From: JAWXTP01 sp044433415
Lineage (GTDB): Bacteria; Bacteroidota; Bacteroidia; Bacteroidales; Rikenellaceae
NCBI GenBank assembly: GCA_044433415.1
Contig: JAWXTP010000130.1
Span: 1 to 8,310 of the forward strand
Length of the DNA stretch: 8,310 bases
Direction: 5' to 3'
In this document: in pieces, positions 1 through 5,716 of the stretch
How the letters are laid out: every line of letters begins with the position of its first letter
Numbering within the stretch: position 1 is the first letter of the stretch
Notes under the pieces: generated by a model
Databases searched by the model: none
Told to the model about the DNA's origin: nothing
What the model saw: the letters and a program-made list of their open reading frames with translations, nothing else
Program-made: the position numbers and the translations under genes

Positions 1-678
1 AAAATGAAACGCTGGAGCAACATGGCTCGTGTGTTTACTCGTCTAGGAAAACAAATTTGTATGGCTGCAAAATCTGGAGGTCCCGATCCAGAAAACAACC
101 CAACATTGCGTGCTTTGATTCATAACGCTAAGGCTGCAAATATGCCTAAAGATAATATTGAACGTGCAATCAAACGTGCAGTCAGTAAAGATGTTGCAGA
201 TTATAAAGAGGTAGTTTTTGAAGGTTACGCTCCTTTTGGTATAGCTGTAGTTGTTGAAACTGCAACCGATAACAACACTCGTACTGTTGCTAACGTAAGA
301 AGTTATTTTAATAAAGCTGGTGGCTCTTTAGGTACTAGTGGTTGTCTTGATTTTATGTTCGATAGAAAATGTGTGTTCAAGATTGCTAATCCTGGTGATT
401 TAGACCTTGAAGAACTAGAGCTTGATATGATAGACTATGGTTGTGATGAAATCTTCGCTGAGGATGAAGAAATCGTAATTTATGGTGCATTTGAATCTTA
501 TGGTGCTATACAAAAACATCTAGAGGAAAACAATTATCAGATTATCAGTGGTGAGTTCGAAAGAATACCTACAGATTTTAAAGACGTTGATGATGAACAA
601 CGTGCAACTATTGAAAAACTTGTTGAAAAATTTGAAAGTGATGAAGATGTGACTAACGTTTTCACTAATATGAAATAA
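1..678 (+). CDS. yebC: YebC/PmpR/TACO1-family protein, 5' end outside window
   Basis: The reading frame is already open at base 1, and the first ATG (position 4) falls inside the conserved N-terminal block, so the true start lies upstream. About 12 residues are missing if it follows the Bacteroidetes form that begins with MGRAFEYRKAR. What is present (225 residues) shows the family hallmarks: KRWSNMARVFTRLGKQI, then GGPDPENNPTLRALI, then KAANMPKDNIERAIKRA within the first 60 residues, and the later FEGYAPFGIAVVVE and TDNNTRTVANVR blocks. The C-terminal third is acidic. The family is often annotated as a transcriptional regulator. Work on bacterial YebC and mitochondrial TACO1 supports a role on the ribosome in translating difficult stretches such as polyproline. 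A weak terminator-like hairpin follows. Family identity is certain; the exact function in this organism is not. Confidence 0.96.
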   Translation, partial: KMKRWSNMARVFTRLGKQICMAAKSGGPDPENNPTLRALIHNAKAANMPKDNIERAIKRAVSKDVADYKEVVFEGYAPFGIAVVVETATDNNTRTVANVRSYFNKAGGSLGTSGCLDFMFDRKCVFKIANPGDLDLEELELDMIDYGCDEIFAEDEEIVIYGAFESYGAIQKHLEENNYQIISGEFERIPTDFKDVDDEQRATIEKLVEKFESDEDVTNVFTNMK

Positions 679-694
679 GGATTTTACTAGAGAT

Positions 695-732
695 GGGGAA
701 TTTGCGGCTTAGAAAGTGGTAAATTCCCTTTT
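695..732 (+). terminator. weak hairpin with T-run after yebC
   Basis: GGGAATTT at 696-703 pairs perfectly with AAATTCCC at 721-728 around a 17-base loop, and TTTT (729-732) follows. It begins 17 bases after the yebC stop, where a terminator would be expected. The loop is long and the stem AT-rich, so it may be weak or allow read-through into the nitroreductase gene. Confidence 0.45.
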
Positions 733-763
733 ACTGTATTTTGTAATATTAAATAAATTATTT

Positions 764-1378
764 ATGAAAAAAATTGTATGTTTGTTTGCATCAATGCTAG
801 CTATTGGTGCTCTTATGACTTCTTGTTGTGGTGAATGCTCGACAGGAGCTGTAGCGTCTTCTGAAGAAGCCGTAATTAACAATATTATGACACGCTCTAG
901 TGTTCGTTCTTATACTTCTCAGGCAGTAGAAGCAGAGAAGATAGAGGTGCTTTTAAAGGCTGGTATGGCTGCTCCAACAGGTAGTAATAAACAACCTTGG
1001 GAGTTTGTTGTTATTACTGATACTGCTATTCTTAACCAACTGCCATATGTAGCTGGTGGTATGCGTATGGCAGCAGGTGCTCCTCTTGCTATTGCTGTTC
1101 TAGGTGATGAGAGAGTTTCTGGTTCTTGGATTTTAGATTGTAGTGCTGCTACTGAGAATATCCTTCTTGCAGCTCACGCAATGGGTCTAGGTGCTGTTTG
1201 GTGTGGTGTACATCCTGACAATGAGAGTGGTCGTGTTGCTAAGATGGCTAAGCTGTTGAATTTGCCTGGCGGTGTTAAAGCTCTTAATGCTATTATTATT
1301 GGTTATCCAGATTCTGAACCTACAGTTAAGGATAAATGGAAACCTGAGAAGGTGCATTATAATGGTTATGGTAAGTAG
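764..1378 (+). CDS. lipoprotein nitroreductase-family oxidoreductase
   Basis: This 204-residue protein belongs to the FMN-dependent nitroreductase family. I see RSSVRSY near residues 44-50 (the FMN-phosphate-binding R-x-S-x-R pattern), PTGSNKQPWEFVV near 75-87, the helix DCSAATENILLAAHAMGLGAVW and the C-terminal IIGYPD. The frame is open upstream to a GTG at 716. I chose the ATG at 764 because it starts a clean lipoprotein signal: MKK, a hydrophobic core, then L-M-T-S-C with the lipidated cysteine at residue 21. Without the signal the length (about 184) is normal for the family. Such enzymes reduce nitroaromatics, quinones or flavins using NAD(P)H; the substrate cannot be told from sequence. 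A lipid-anchored nitroreductase outside the cytoplasm is unusual, since NAD(P)H is cytoplasmic. No Shine-Dalgarno sequence is visible. Confidence 0.93.
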   Translation: MKKIVCLFASMLAIGALMTSCCGECSTGAVASSEEAVINNIMTRSSVRSYTSQAVEAEKIEVLLKAGMAAPTGSNKQPWEFVVITDTAILNQLPYVAGGMRMAAGAPLAIAVLGDERVSGSWILDCSAATENILLAAHAMGLGAVWCGVHPDNESGRVAKMAKLLNLPGGVKALNAIIIGYPDSEPTVKDKWKPEKVHYNGYGK

Positions 1379-1537
1379 GGTTTTAGCTTGTAGCTTGTAG
1401 GGCGACAAGCGATTAAAGATTTTGAGAAAATTCTGAGAAGATTTTGTGAATAATTTAATCGCTTGTCGCGACCCTTATGACCCCTGTGACGCTGTAGCGC
1501 CCCTTAGGGCGCAATGGATTAAAGCCATAAAAACAAA
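1379..1537. repeat. gene-free region of nested hairpins and short direct repeats
   Basis: No gene is visible here. A perfect 16-bp inverted repeat pairs 1402-1417 (GCGACAAGCGATTAAA) with 1454-1469 across a 36-base loop. A competing 6-bp hairpin pairs GCTTGT (1393-1398) with ACAAGC (1405-1410) and uses part of the same left arm, so the two cannot form together. A tight hairpin GCGCCC/GGGCGC (1497-1502 with 1507-1512) follows the tetranucleotide GTAG. There are direct repeats TAGCTTG (1384-1390, 1391-1397) and AAGATTTTG (1416-1424, 1438-1446). The arrangement suggests a REP/BIME-like palindromic repeat or a structured 3' region of the nitroreductase transcript. No T-run follows the long stem, so it is not a classical terminator. 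Confidence 0.6.
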
Positions 1538-1565
1538 AAAGGTTGTAACTACCGTTACAACCTTT
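1526..1565 (-). terminator. intrinsic terminator of the leftward tRNA genes
   Basis: Read leftward, AAAGGTTGTAAC (1565-1554) pairs perfectly with GTTACAACCTTT (1549-1538) around a 4-base loop. The stem runs directly into TTTTTTGTTTTT on the minus strand (1540-1529). It starts a few bases past the 3' end of tRNA-Asn, so it ends the two-tRNA transcript. It may also stop rightward transcription less efficiently. Confidence 0.92.
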
Positions 1566-1568
1566 AAG

Positions 1569-1642
1569 CTCCTCGTCTAGGACTTGAACCTAGGACCCCC
1601 TGATTAACAGTCAGGTGCTCTAACCAACTGAGCTAACGAGGA
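1569..1642 (-). tRNA. tRNA-Asn(GTT)
   Basis: A complete cloverleaf reads leftward. The 7-bp acceptor stem is TCCTCGT/ACGAGGA, and the D arm contains GCTC-AGTTGGTTA-GAGC. The anticodon stem is CCTGA/TCAGG with loop CTGTTAA, giving anticodon GTT. The T arm is CTAGG-TTCAAGT-CCTAG. The discriminator base is G, as expected for tRNA-Asn. CCA is not encoded. It lies 37 bases downstream of tRNA-Leu and is probably cotranscribed with it. The spacer can form a hairpin, AAGAACA (1659-1665) with TGTTCTT (1672-1678), perhaps a processing signal. Confidence 0.97.
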
Positions 1643-1679
1643 ATCATTCTATAAAGCGAAGAACAAATTAATGTTCTTG

Positions 1680-1761
1680 TGCGGATGAAGGGACTCGAAC
1701 CCCCACGTCTCACGACACTAGATCCTAAGTCTAGCGCGGCTACCAATTACGCCACATCCGC
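1680..1761 (-). tRNA. tRNA-Leu(TAG)
   Basis: This class II tRNA reads leftward. The acceptor stem is GCGGATG/CATCCGC with discriminator A. The anticodon loop CTTAGGA gives TAG. The long variable arm TGTCGTGAGACG and T loop GGTTCGAGTCC confirm leucine. CCA is not encoded. It is the first gene of the leftward tRNA unit, about 15 bases downstream of a TAnnTTTG promoter element. Confidence 0.97.
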
Positions 1762-1776
1762 TTTTCGAATGCATTG

Positions 1777-1807
1777 CAAATATAGGGCTTTTTTTTTTCA
1801 TACCAAA
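1777..1807 (-). promoter_or_regulatory. Bacteroidetes-type promoter of the tRNA-Leu/Asn unit
   Basis: On the minus strand TATATTTG (1784-1777) fits the -7 consensus TAnnTTTG, and TTTG (1807-1804) sits 19 bases upstream as the -33 element. Transcription would start near 1770, about 9 bases before the mature tRNA 5' end. Long A-tracts (minus strand) lie between and upstream of the elements. Confidence 0.85.
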
Positions 1808-1811
1808 TTTT

Positions 1812-1846
1812 TTTGCAACTTTTTTTAATTTTTTTTCGTACCTTTA
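1812..1846 (+). promoter_or_regulatory. possible promoter of the argE-like/argH operon
   Basis: TACCTTTA (1839-1846) matches TAnnTTTG at all but the last base. A TTTG (1812-1815) lies 23 bases upstream, at the long end of usual spacing. It would start transcription near 1853, about 48 bases before the ATG at 1901. It is weaker than the other promoters here. Confidence 0.45.
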
Positions 1847-1900
1847 TGTTTTAAATAAGCAAAAATAGAGTTCAATTTATTGATTTTAAGAAATTTAATT

Positions 1901-2959
1901 ATGGAAAATAAAAAGAAAAAAAAATTCATTTTTTTTCTTCAAAAAATGATAAAAACCCCATCTTTTAGCAGAAATGAGGAGGGGACAGCAGATCTAATTG
2001 AAGATTTTTTATGCGAAAATGGAGTAAAAACTGAGAGATTTTGCAATAATATTTGGGCGTACAACGAGTTTTTTGATGAAAAAAAGCCTACAATTTTACT
2101 AAATTCTCATCATGATACAGTAAAACCTAATAAAGATTACACAAGAGATCCTTTCGGTGCCGAGATAGAAGATGGCGTGCTTTATGGACTGGGAAGTAAT
2201 GATGCTGGAGCTAGTGGAGTATCGTTAATGGCGGCGTTTCTACATTTCTATAAAAGAGAAGACCTAAAATACAACCTTTGCTTAGCAATTACTGCCGAAG
2301 AGGAGGTTTCAGGTAAGAATGGAGTAGAGAGTATACTCCCTAAATTACATAATATAGAATTTGGCATTGTAGGTGAGCCAACCTTAATGCAAATGGCAAT
2401 AGCTGAAAGAGGGCTTATAGTGCTAGATTGTGAGGCTTTGGGTAAAAGTGGACATGCAGCAAGAAATGAGGGCGAGAATGCCATTTGTAAAGCTATAAAA
2501 GATATAAACTGGTTTGAAACCTATGAGTTCGACAAAAAGTCAGACTTTTTTGATAACGTTAAAATGAGTGTTACTGTGATAAATGCTGGGACTACTCATA
2601 ATGTTGTGCCTTCAAGTTGTACCTTTGTAGTGGATGTTAGGGTTACCGAACAGTACACAAATGAAGAAATTGTTGAAATTGTTAGAAAAAATGTTAGCTC
2701 GTCAGTCGTGCCAAGATCCGTAAGGTTGAGACCTTCGTTTATTTCTAAAAACCATCCTATAGTGAAGTCTGGTAGCGATTTAGGGCTTAGCTGTTACGGG
2801 TCACCTACAATTTCTGATCAGTCGCTTATGCCTTTTCCTACATTAAAAATTGGAGTTGGGGACTCAAAACGTTCGCATACTGCCGATGAATTTGTATATT
2901 TGCAAGAAATATATGACGGTATAGATATTTATATTAATTTATTAAATGGAGTGTTATGA
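1901..2959 (+). CDS. argE: M20-family deacylase, argE-type (N-acyl-ornithine/citrulline)
   Basis: This 352-residue protein is a di-zinc M20 amidohydrolase. Likely metal and catalytic residues are H70 and D72 (in H-H-D-T-V), bridging D101 (G-S-N-D-A-G), catalytic E134 and ligand E135 (T-A-E-E-E-V), E159 (V-G-E-P-T) and H326 (R-S-H-T-A-D-E). All expected ligands are present. The insert between about 180 and 290, starting G-K-S-G-H-A, is the family's dimerisation domain. I chose ATG 1901; the frame is open back to a TTG at 1880, which adds nothing conserved. The stop overlaps the argH start (ATGA at 2956), so the two are probably translationally coupled. Context makes arginine synthesis the likely job. 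In Bacteroides that pathway uses N-succinylated intermediates, so the substrate may be N-succinyl- or N-acetyl-citrulline rather than acetylornithine; sequence alone does not decide. M20 dipeptidases are the main alternative. Confidence 0.87.
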   Translation: MENKKKKKFIFFLQKMIKTPSFSRNEEGTADLIEDFLCENGVKTERFCNNIWAYNEFFDEKKPTILLNSHHDTVKPNKDYTRDPFGAEIEDGVLYGLGSNDAGASGVSLMAAFLHFYKREDLKYNLCLAITAEEEVSGKNGVESILPKLHNIEFGIVGEPTLMQMAIAERGLIVLDCEALGKSGHAARNEGENAICKAIKDINWFETYEFDKKSDFFDNVKMSVTVINAGTTHNVVPSSCTFVVDVRVTEQYTNEEIVEIVRKNVSSSVVPRSVRLRPSFISKNHPIVKSGSDLGLSCYGSPTISDQSLMPFPTLKIGVGDSKRSHTADEFVYLQEIYDGIDIYINLLNGVL

Positions 2960-4290
2960 GTAAATTATGGCAAAAAAATATAGAGGTAAATAAAATTGTA
3001 GATCTTTTCACTGTTGGTAGAGACAGAGAGATGGATATGTACCTTGCAAAAAGTGATGTGTTAGGATCGTTAGCGCACACTAAAATGTTAAATTCTGTAG
3101 GTCTTCTTAGTGATGAAGACTTAGAGTCTGTACAAAACGGACTAAAAGACATATATAAAGAAATTGAAGCTGGTAAGTTCGAAATCGAGGAGGGCGTCGA
3201 GGATGTTCACTCACAAGTAGAGTTTTTGTTAACTCAAAGAGTAGGGGATGCAGGTAAAAAAATACATAGCGGTCGTTCACGTAATGACCAAGTGCTTGTA
3301 GACCTTAAAATCTTCCTTAGAAGTGAAGTCTATGCTATAGCTCAGGAGGTGGAAGTGCTGTTTAATAAACTTCAGGAGCTTTCAGAGAAGCATAAAGAGG
3401 TGCTTATGCCAGGTTATACTCACCTGCAAATTGCTATGCCTTCATCTTTTGGTCTGTGGTTTGGTGCTTACGCTGAAAGTTTAGTAGATGACATGGAAAT
3501 GCTGAAAGCGGCCTTTAAAGTGTGTAATAGGAATCCTCTAGGTTCTGCGGCAGGTTATGGTTCTTCTTTTCCATTAAATAGAACTATGACTACAGAGCTT
3601 CTAGGATTTGATTCACTAAACTATAATGTTGTTTATGCACAGATGGGTCGTGGTAAGAGCGAAAAGATAGTTGCTCAGGCTATTTCTAATGTAGCTTCAA
3701 CACTTTCTCGTTTAGCAATGGATAACTGTATGTTTATAAGTCAAAACTTTAACTTTATCTCTTACCCTGCTGAGCTTACTACAGGTTCTAGTATTATGCC
3801 TCACAAGAAAAATCCTGACGTATGGGAGCTTATCCGTGGTAAATGTAATATCGTGCAGTCTTTACCATCGACTATTATGTTAATGACAACAAACCTACCT
3901 CTAGGATATAACAGAGATATGCAGCTGCTGAAAGAATCTTTGTTCCCTGCATTAAATGAGCTTCGTGATTGTATTTCTATGGCTTGTTATATGTTAGATA
4001 ATATAAGTGTTAAAGAGGGCATAGTTGACGATAAGATGTATGATTATATCTTCAGTGTTGAGAGTGTAAACAACATGGTGCTAAGTGGAGTTCCTTTTAG
4101 AGAGGCTTACAAAAACATAGGTTTAGACATAGAAAACGGAACTTACACCCCATCAAGAAGCGTGAATCACACACATGAAGGTAGCATAGGTAACCTATGT
4201 ACAGCACAAATTAAGGAGCTAATGGATTCAGTAATTGCCGATTTTGACTATACAAAGGTGGAAATGGCAGAAAAAAAATTAACAGAATAA
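2956..4290 (+). CDS. argH: argininosuccinate lyase
   Basis: ArgH splits argininosuccinate into arginine and fumarate, the last step of arginine synthesis, as a cytoplasmic homotetramer. The 444 residues match the family length. Hallmarks are SGRSRNDQV (105-113), GYTHLQIAMP (153-162, with the likely catalytic-pair histidine H156), NPLGSAAGYG (193-202), and the fumarate-lyase signature GSSIMPHKKNP (277-287), whose serine (S279, by family position) is the likely catalytic base. No key residue is missing. It starts inside the upstream gene's stop codon (ATGA), with GGAG 4 bases before the ATG; re-initiation by the same ribosomes is likely. No strong terminator is visible directly after it. Confidence 0.98.
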   Translation: MSKLWQKNIEVNKIVDLFTVGRDREMDMYLAKSDVLGSLAHTKMLNSVGLLSDEDLESVQNGLKDIYKEIEAGKFEIEEGVEDVHSQVEFLLTQRVGDAGKKIHSGRSRNDQVLVDLKIFLRSEVYAIAQEVEVLFNKLQELSEKHKEVLMPGYTHLQIAMPSSFGLWFGAYAESLVDDMEMLKAAFKVCNRNPLGSAAGYGSSFPLNRTMTTELLGFDSLNYNVVYAQMGRGKSEKIVAQAISNVASTLSRLAMDNCMFISQNFNFISYPAELTTGSSIMPHKKNPDVWELIRGKCNIVQSLPSTIMLMTTNLPLGYNRDMQLLKESLFPALNELRDCISMACYMLDNISVKEGIVDDKMYDYIFSVESVNNMVLSGVPFREAYKNIGLDIENGTYTPSRSVNHTHEGSIGNLCTAQIKELMDSVIADFDYTKVEMAEKKLTE

Positions 4291-4377
4291 TTTCAGTTTA
4301 ATTAGTTGGTTTTTAATTGCTTGTGTAGATTTGGGGATTTTGGAGGTGAACTTTTTTTAAGAAAAGTTTATGAAAAA

Positions 4378-4409
4378 TTTGGTAGATTAAAATATAATCC
4401 ATACTTTTG
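4378..4409 (+). promoter_or_regulatory. Bacteroidetes-type promoter of tRNA-Glu/rpsT
   Basis: TTTG (4378-4381), a 20-base spacer and TACTTTTG (4402-4409) match the -33/-7 consensus completely. Transcription would start near 4416, about 11 bases before the tRNA 5' end. Confidence 0.87.
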
Positions 4410-4426
4410 CATCGTAATTAAAAAAC

Positions 4427-4498
4427 GGTCCATTCGTCTAACGGTTAGGACGCAAGATTTTCATTCTTGTAATAGGGGTTCGATTCCCCTATGGACTA
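4427..4498 (+). tRNA. tRNA-Glu(TTC)
   Basis: A full cloverleaf is visible. The acceptor is GGTCCAT/ATGGACT with a G1-U72 wobble pair and discriminator A. The anticodon stem CAAGA/TCTTG encloses loop TTTTCAT, giving anticodon TTC. The T arm contains GGGGTTCGATTCCCC. CCA is not encoded. It is followed 31 bases later by rpsT with no promoter between, so the tRNA must be cut out of a mixed tRNA-mRNA transcript. Confidence 0.97.
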
Positions 4499-4529
4499 CA
4501 TACTAAAACAAAAATTAAATTTTACTATA

Positions 4530-4781
4530 ATGGCAAATCACAAGTCGTCAAAAAAGAGAATTCTTCAAGCTGAGAAAAAAAGAATTCACAATAAATATTA
4601 CCACAAAACTACACGTAATGCTGTTAAAGCATTAAGAAATACAACTGAAAAAGAAGCTGCTATCGCTCTTCTTCCTAAAGTTGCTTCTATGTTAGATAAA
4701 CTTGCTAAACGCAACATCATTCACAAAAATAAAGCTGCTAATCTTAAAAGTAGTGTAGCTCTTCACGTTAACGCTTTATAA
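4530..4781 (+). CDS. rpsT: 30S ribosomal protein S20
   Basis: The 83-residue, very basic protein starts MANHKSSKKRILQAEKK, the S20 signature, and continues with the helical region N-K-Y-Y-H-K-T-T-R-N-A-V-K. It ends with the expected H-K-N-K-A-A-N-L-K-S-S segment. S20 binds 16S rRNA early in 30S assembly. The start is ATG 4530; upstream in-frame sequence belongs to the tRNA and spacer. The leader is A/T-rich with no Shine-Dalgarno sequence. It likely depends on the tRNA-Glu promoter and is followed by a strong terminator. Confidence 0.98.
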   Translation: MANHKSSKKRILQAEKKRIHNKYYHKTTRNAVKALRNTTEKEAAIALLPKVASMLDKLAKRNIIHKNKAANLKSSVALHVNAL

Positions 4782-4828
4782 TTTATTATAAAAATTAACG
4801 TTTAAAAGGTTTGTGATTCAGAATATAT

Positions 4829-4866
4829 GGGGTGTCTTTTTTAAGATACCCCTCTTCTTTTTGTTT
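4829..4866 (+). terminator. intrinsic terminator after rpsT
   Basis: GGGGTGTCTT (4829-4838) pairs with AAGATACCCC (4843-4852), a 10-bp stem with one G-U pair and a TTTT loop. It is followed by TCTTCTTTTT. It lies 47 bases after the rpsT stop. Confidence 0.9.
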
Positions 4867-5008
4867 ACTAATGTAGACACTTCGAACCATCGGGAAGGCT
4901 TTTCCCAATAACGGCTCATCTTTCCGACCTTTTTTAAGGTTTTAGTGCTCACAGCCGTCGAGGCTGCTCCGCGTAAAACTTTAAAAAACGCCGCAAATAT
5001 GAACCATT
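4867..5008. other. GC-richer intergenic block with small hairpins, no gene recognised
   Basis: This block looks richer in GC than its surroundings. It contains short stems: GGGAA/TTCCC (4892-4906), ACCTT/AAGGT with a TTTT loop (4927-4940) and CAGCC/GGCTG (4952-4966). A rightward frame is open from 4912 to 5094 (60 codons) but has no ATG until 4999 and resembles no family I know. It could be a non-coding RNA, a decayed gene or a dispersed repeat; I cannot decide. Confidence 0.35.
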
Positions 5009-5220
5009 CTTGGAAAAAGCGGACAATCGTGGACGTTATGTGGCACTCATGTAATCCAGCATCGGTTTTAATTAAGGGGTTATTGATAAATTAATAATTA
5101 TTGATAAAAGGGTCTGTGACCCCTTGGAAAAAGCGGACAGCCGTGGATGTTATGTAACACTCATGGTAACAAACGTTGGTTTTAATTAAGGGTTTTAATA
5201 TATCTTGATAAAAGGGTCTG
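5009..5220. repeat. diverged tandem duplication, two units of about 100 bp
   Basis: Unit 1 (5009-5116) and unit 2 (5123-5220) share CTTGGAAAAAGCGGACA at the start, GTGGA-GTTATGT and CACTCATG in the first half, GGTTTTAATTAAGGG in the middle and TTGATAAAAGGGTCTG at the end. Unit 1 is longer mainly because it holds an internal direct repeat TTATTGATAAA (5080-5090, 5098-5108). The junction can form GGGTC/GACCC (5110-5122). No shared reading frame is clearly conserved. Function is unknown; a repeated RNA element or an old duplication are both possible. Confidence 0.75.
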
Positions 5221-5280
5221 AGATGCAAATTGATAGTGTAAATGCAGGGTGTTAATATGTAGATTAAAGTGTAGTGAATT

Positions 5281-5487
5281 ATGGGTATGTTAGTTCTTAG
5301 TGCCGCAGTGTCAGTCGCTGTTGTACGTATAGTTAGAAAGATATTTAAAAAAAAGAGTGCTGCTACTGAAAAAAAGTTGCCTCTGGAGATTCATGAACTT
5401 AGGGAAGAAAAATCAGAACCTATAATAGTACAAACCCTAGATGATACTTCTGAAGAAAATACGATATTAAAAAAGCCAACTGAGTAA
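5281..5487 (+). CDS. small possible membrane protein, unknown function
   Basis: This is a 68-codon frame with ATG at 5281; in-frame stops TAG and TGA lie just upstream, fixing the start. Residues 3-15 are hydrophobic (M-L-V-L-S-A-A-V-S-V-A-V-V), followed by the basic run R-I-V-R-K-I-F-K-K-K. The rest is charged and acid-rich up to residue 60. This fits a small single-span membrane protein with its tail in the cytoplasm, but the hydrophobic segment is short. I recognise no family, Shine-Dalgarno sequence or clear promoter. Its last 9 codons plus the stop lie within the terminator, so the C-terminus is partly dictated by the hairpin. It may be a real small gene or a chance frame. Confidence 0.5.
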   Translation: MGMLVLSAAVSVAVVRIVRKIFKKKSAATEKKLPLEIHELREEKSEPIIVQTLDDTSEENTILKKPTE

Positions 5488-5516
5488 TTCCAGTTGGCTT
5501 TTTTAATATCGTATTT
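5457..5516. terminator. 26-bp perfect bidirectional terminator
   Basis: Bases 5457-5482 and 5491-5516 are perfect reverse complements around an 8-base loop. The inner GC part GCCAACTG/CAGTTGGC is flanked by A6 on the left and T6 on the right, giving a U-run on either strand. A further 12 bp, AAATACGATATT and its complement, extends the stem outward. It separates the rightward 5281 frame from the leftward xerD unit. The left arm includes the 3' end of the 5281 frame. Confidence 0.9.
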
Positions 5517-5530
5517 CAATTCTATAGTTT

Positions 5531-5716
5531 TTACTTCAATAATTTGCGACTCTCGACCTGTGAGAGCACTCTCATTTGTTGTATCGCTATCGCATCGAGT
5601 TTTATTAACCTATTTTGTTGTAAAATACCTTCATTAATCAATCCTGCATTAATTTTAATTGTGTCGAATTCGACACAATTAAAATTTGGCTTATTCTTCT
5701 GGAATAGATATCTTTG
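5531..5716 (-). other. cryptic 61-codon open frame without a clear start
   Basis: On the minus strand a frame runs open from 5716 to a TAA at 5531-5533 in AT-rich DNA. It overlaps the last 26 bases of the neighbouring small gene in a different frame and crosses the 36-base palindrome. The translation after the palindrome looks protein-like and helical (for example NEGILQQNRLIKLDAIAIQQ). It has no ATG near its beginning; only TTG (5639-5641) or ATT codons, or a late ATG, are available. It may be the remnant of a gene that followed the small gene, for instance a toxin partner, or a chance frame. Confidence 0.3.
5651..5686. repeat. 36-base perfect palindrome
   Basis: Two 18-base halves, AATTTTAATTGTGTCGAA and its exact complement, meet at GAATTC with no asymmetric spacer. 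As RNA it would form a 16-bp stem with an AATT loop. It begins 4 bases after the stop of the leftward small gene, so it may act as its terminator or protect its 3' end. The outer arms supply AAAATT/AATTTT rather than a clean T-run. A dimeric protein-binding site is the other option. Confidence 0.85.

Noticed and set aside
737..743. TATTTTG as a promoter for the nitroreductase gene
   Set aside because: One base short of TAnnTTTG and no TTTG at the right distance upstream.
1187..1408. Leftward open frame opposite the nitroreductase gene
   Set aside because: It is antisense to a well-supported gene and its translation is not protein-like.
2248..2484. Leftward open frame opposite the argE-like gene
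   Set aside because: Shadow of the conserved M20 coding region.
2934..3152. Leftward open frame opposite the argE/argH junction
   Set aside because: Shadow of the coupled genes, with no independent support.
4306..4506. Rightward open frame covering tRNA-Glu
   Set aside because: It overlaps the tRNA gene and its promoter, and has no recognisable content.
4912..5094. Rightward 60-codon open frame in the block after rpsT
   Set aside because: It has no ATG until 4999, runs through repeat unit 1, and the corresponding part of unit 2 is broken by stops; no family recognised.
5009..5220. CRISPR array
   Set aside because: Only two diverged long units, with no short identical repeats or unique spacers.
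5517..5690. A dif site or recombination target near xerD
   Set aside because: The palindrome there lacks the two 11-base arms with a 6-8 base spacer expected of dif.
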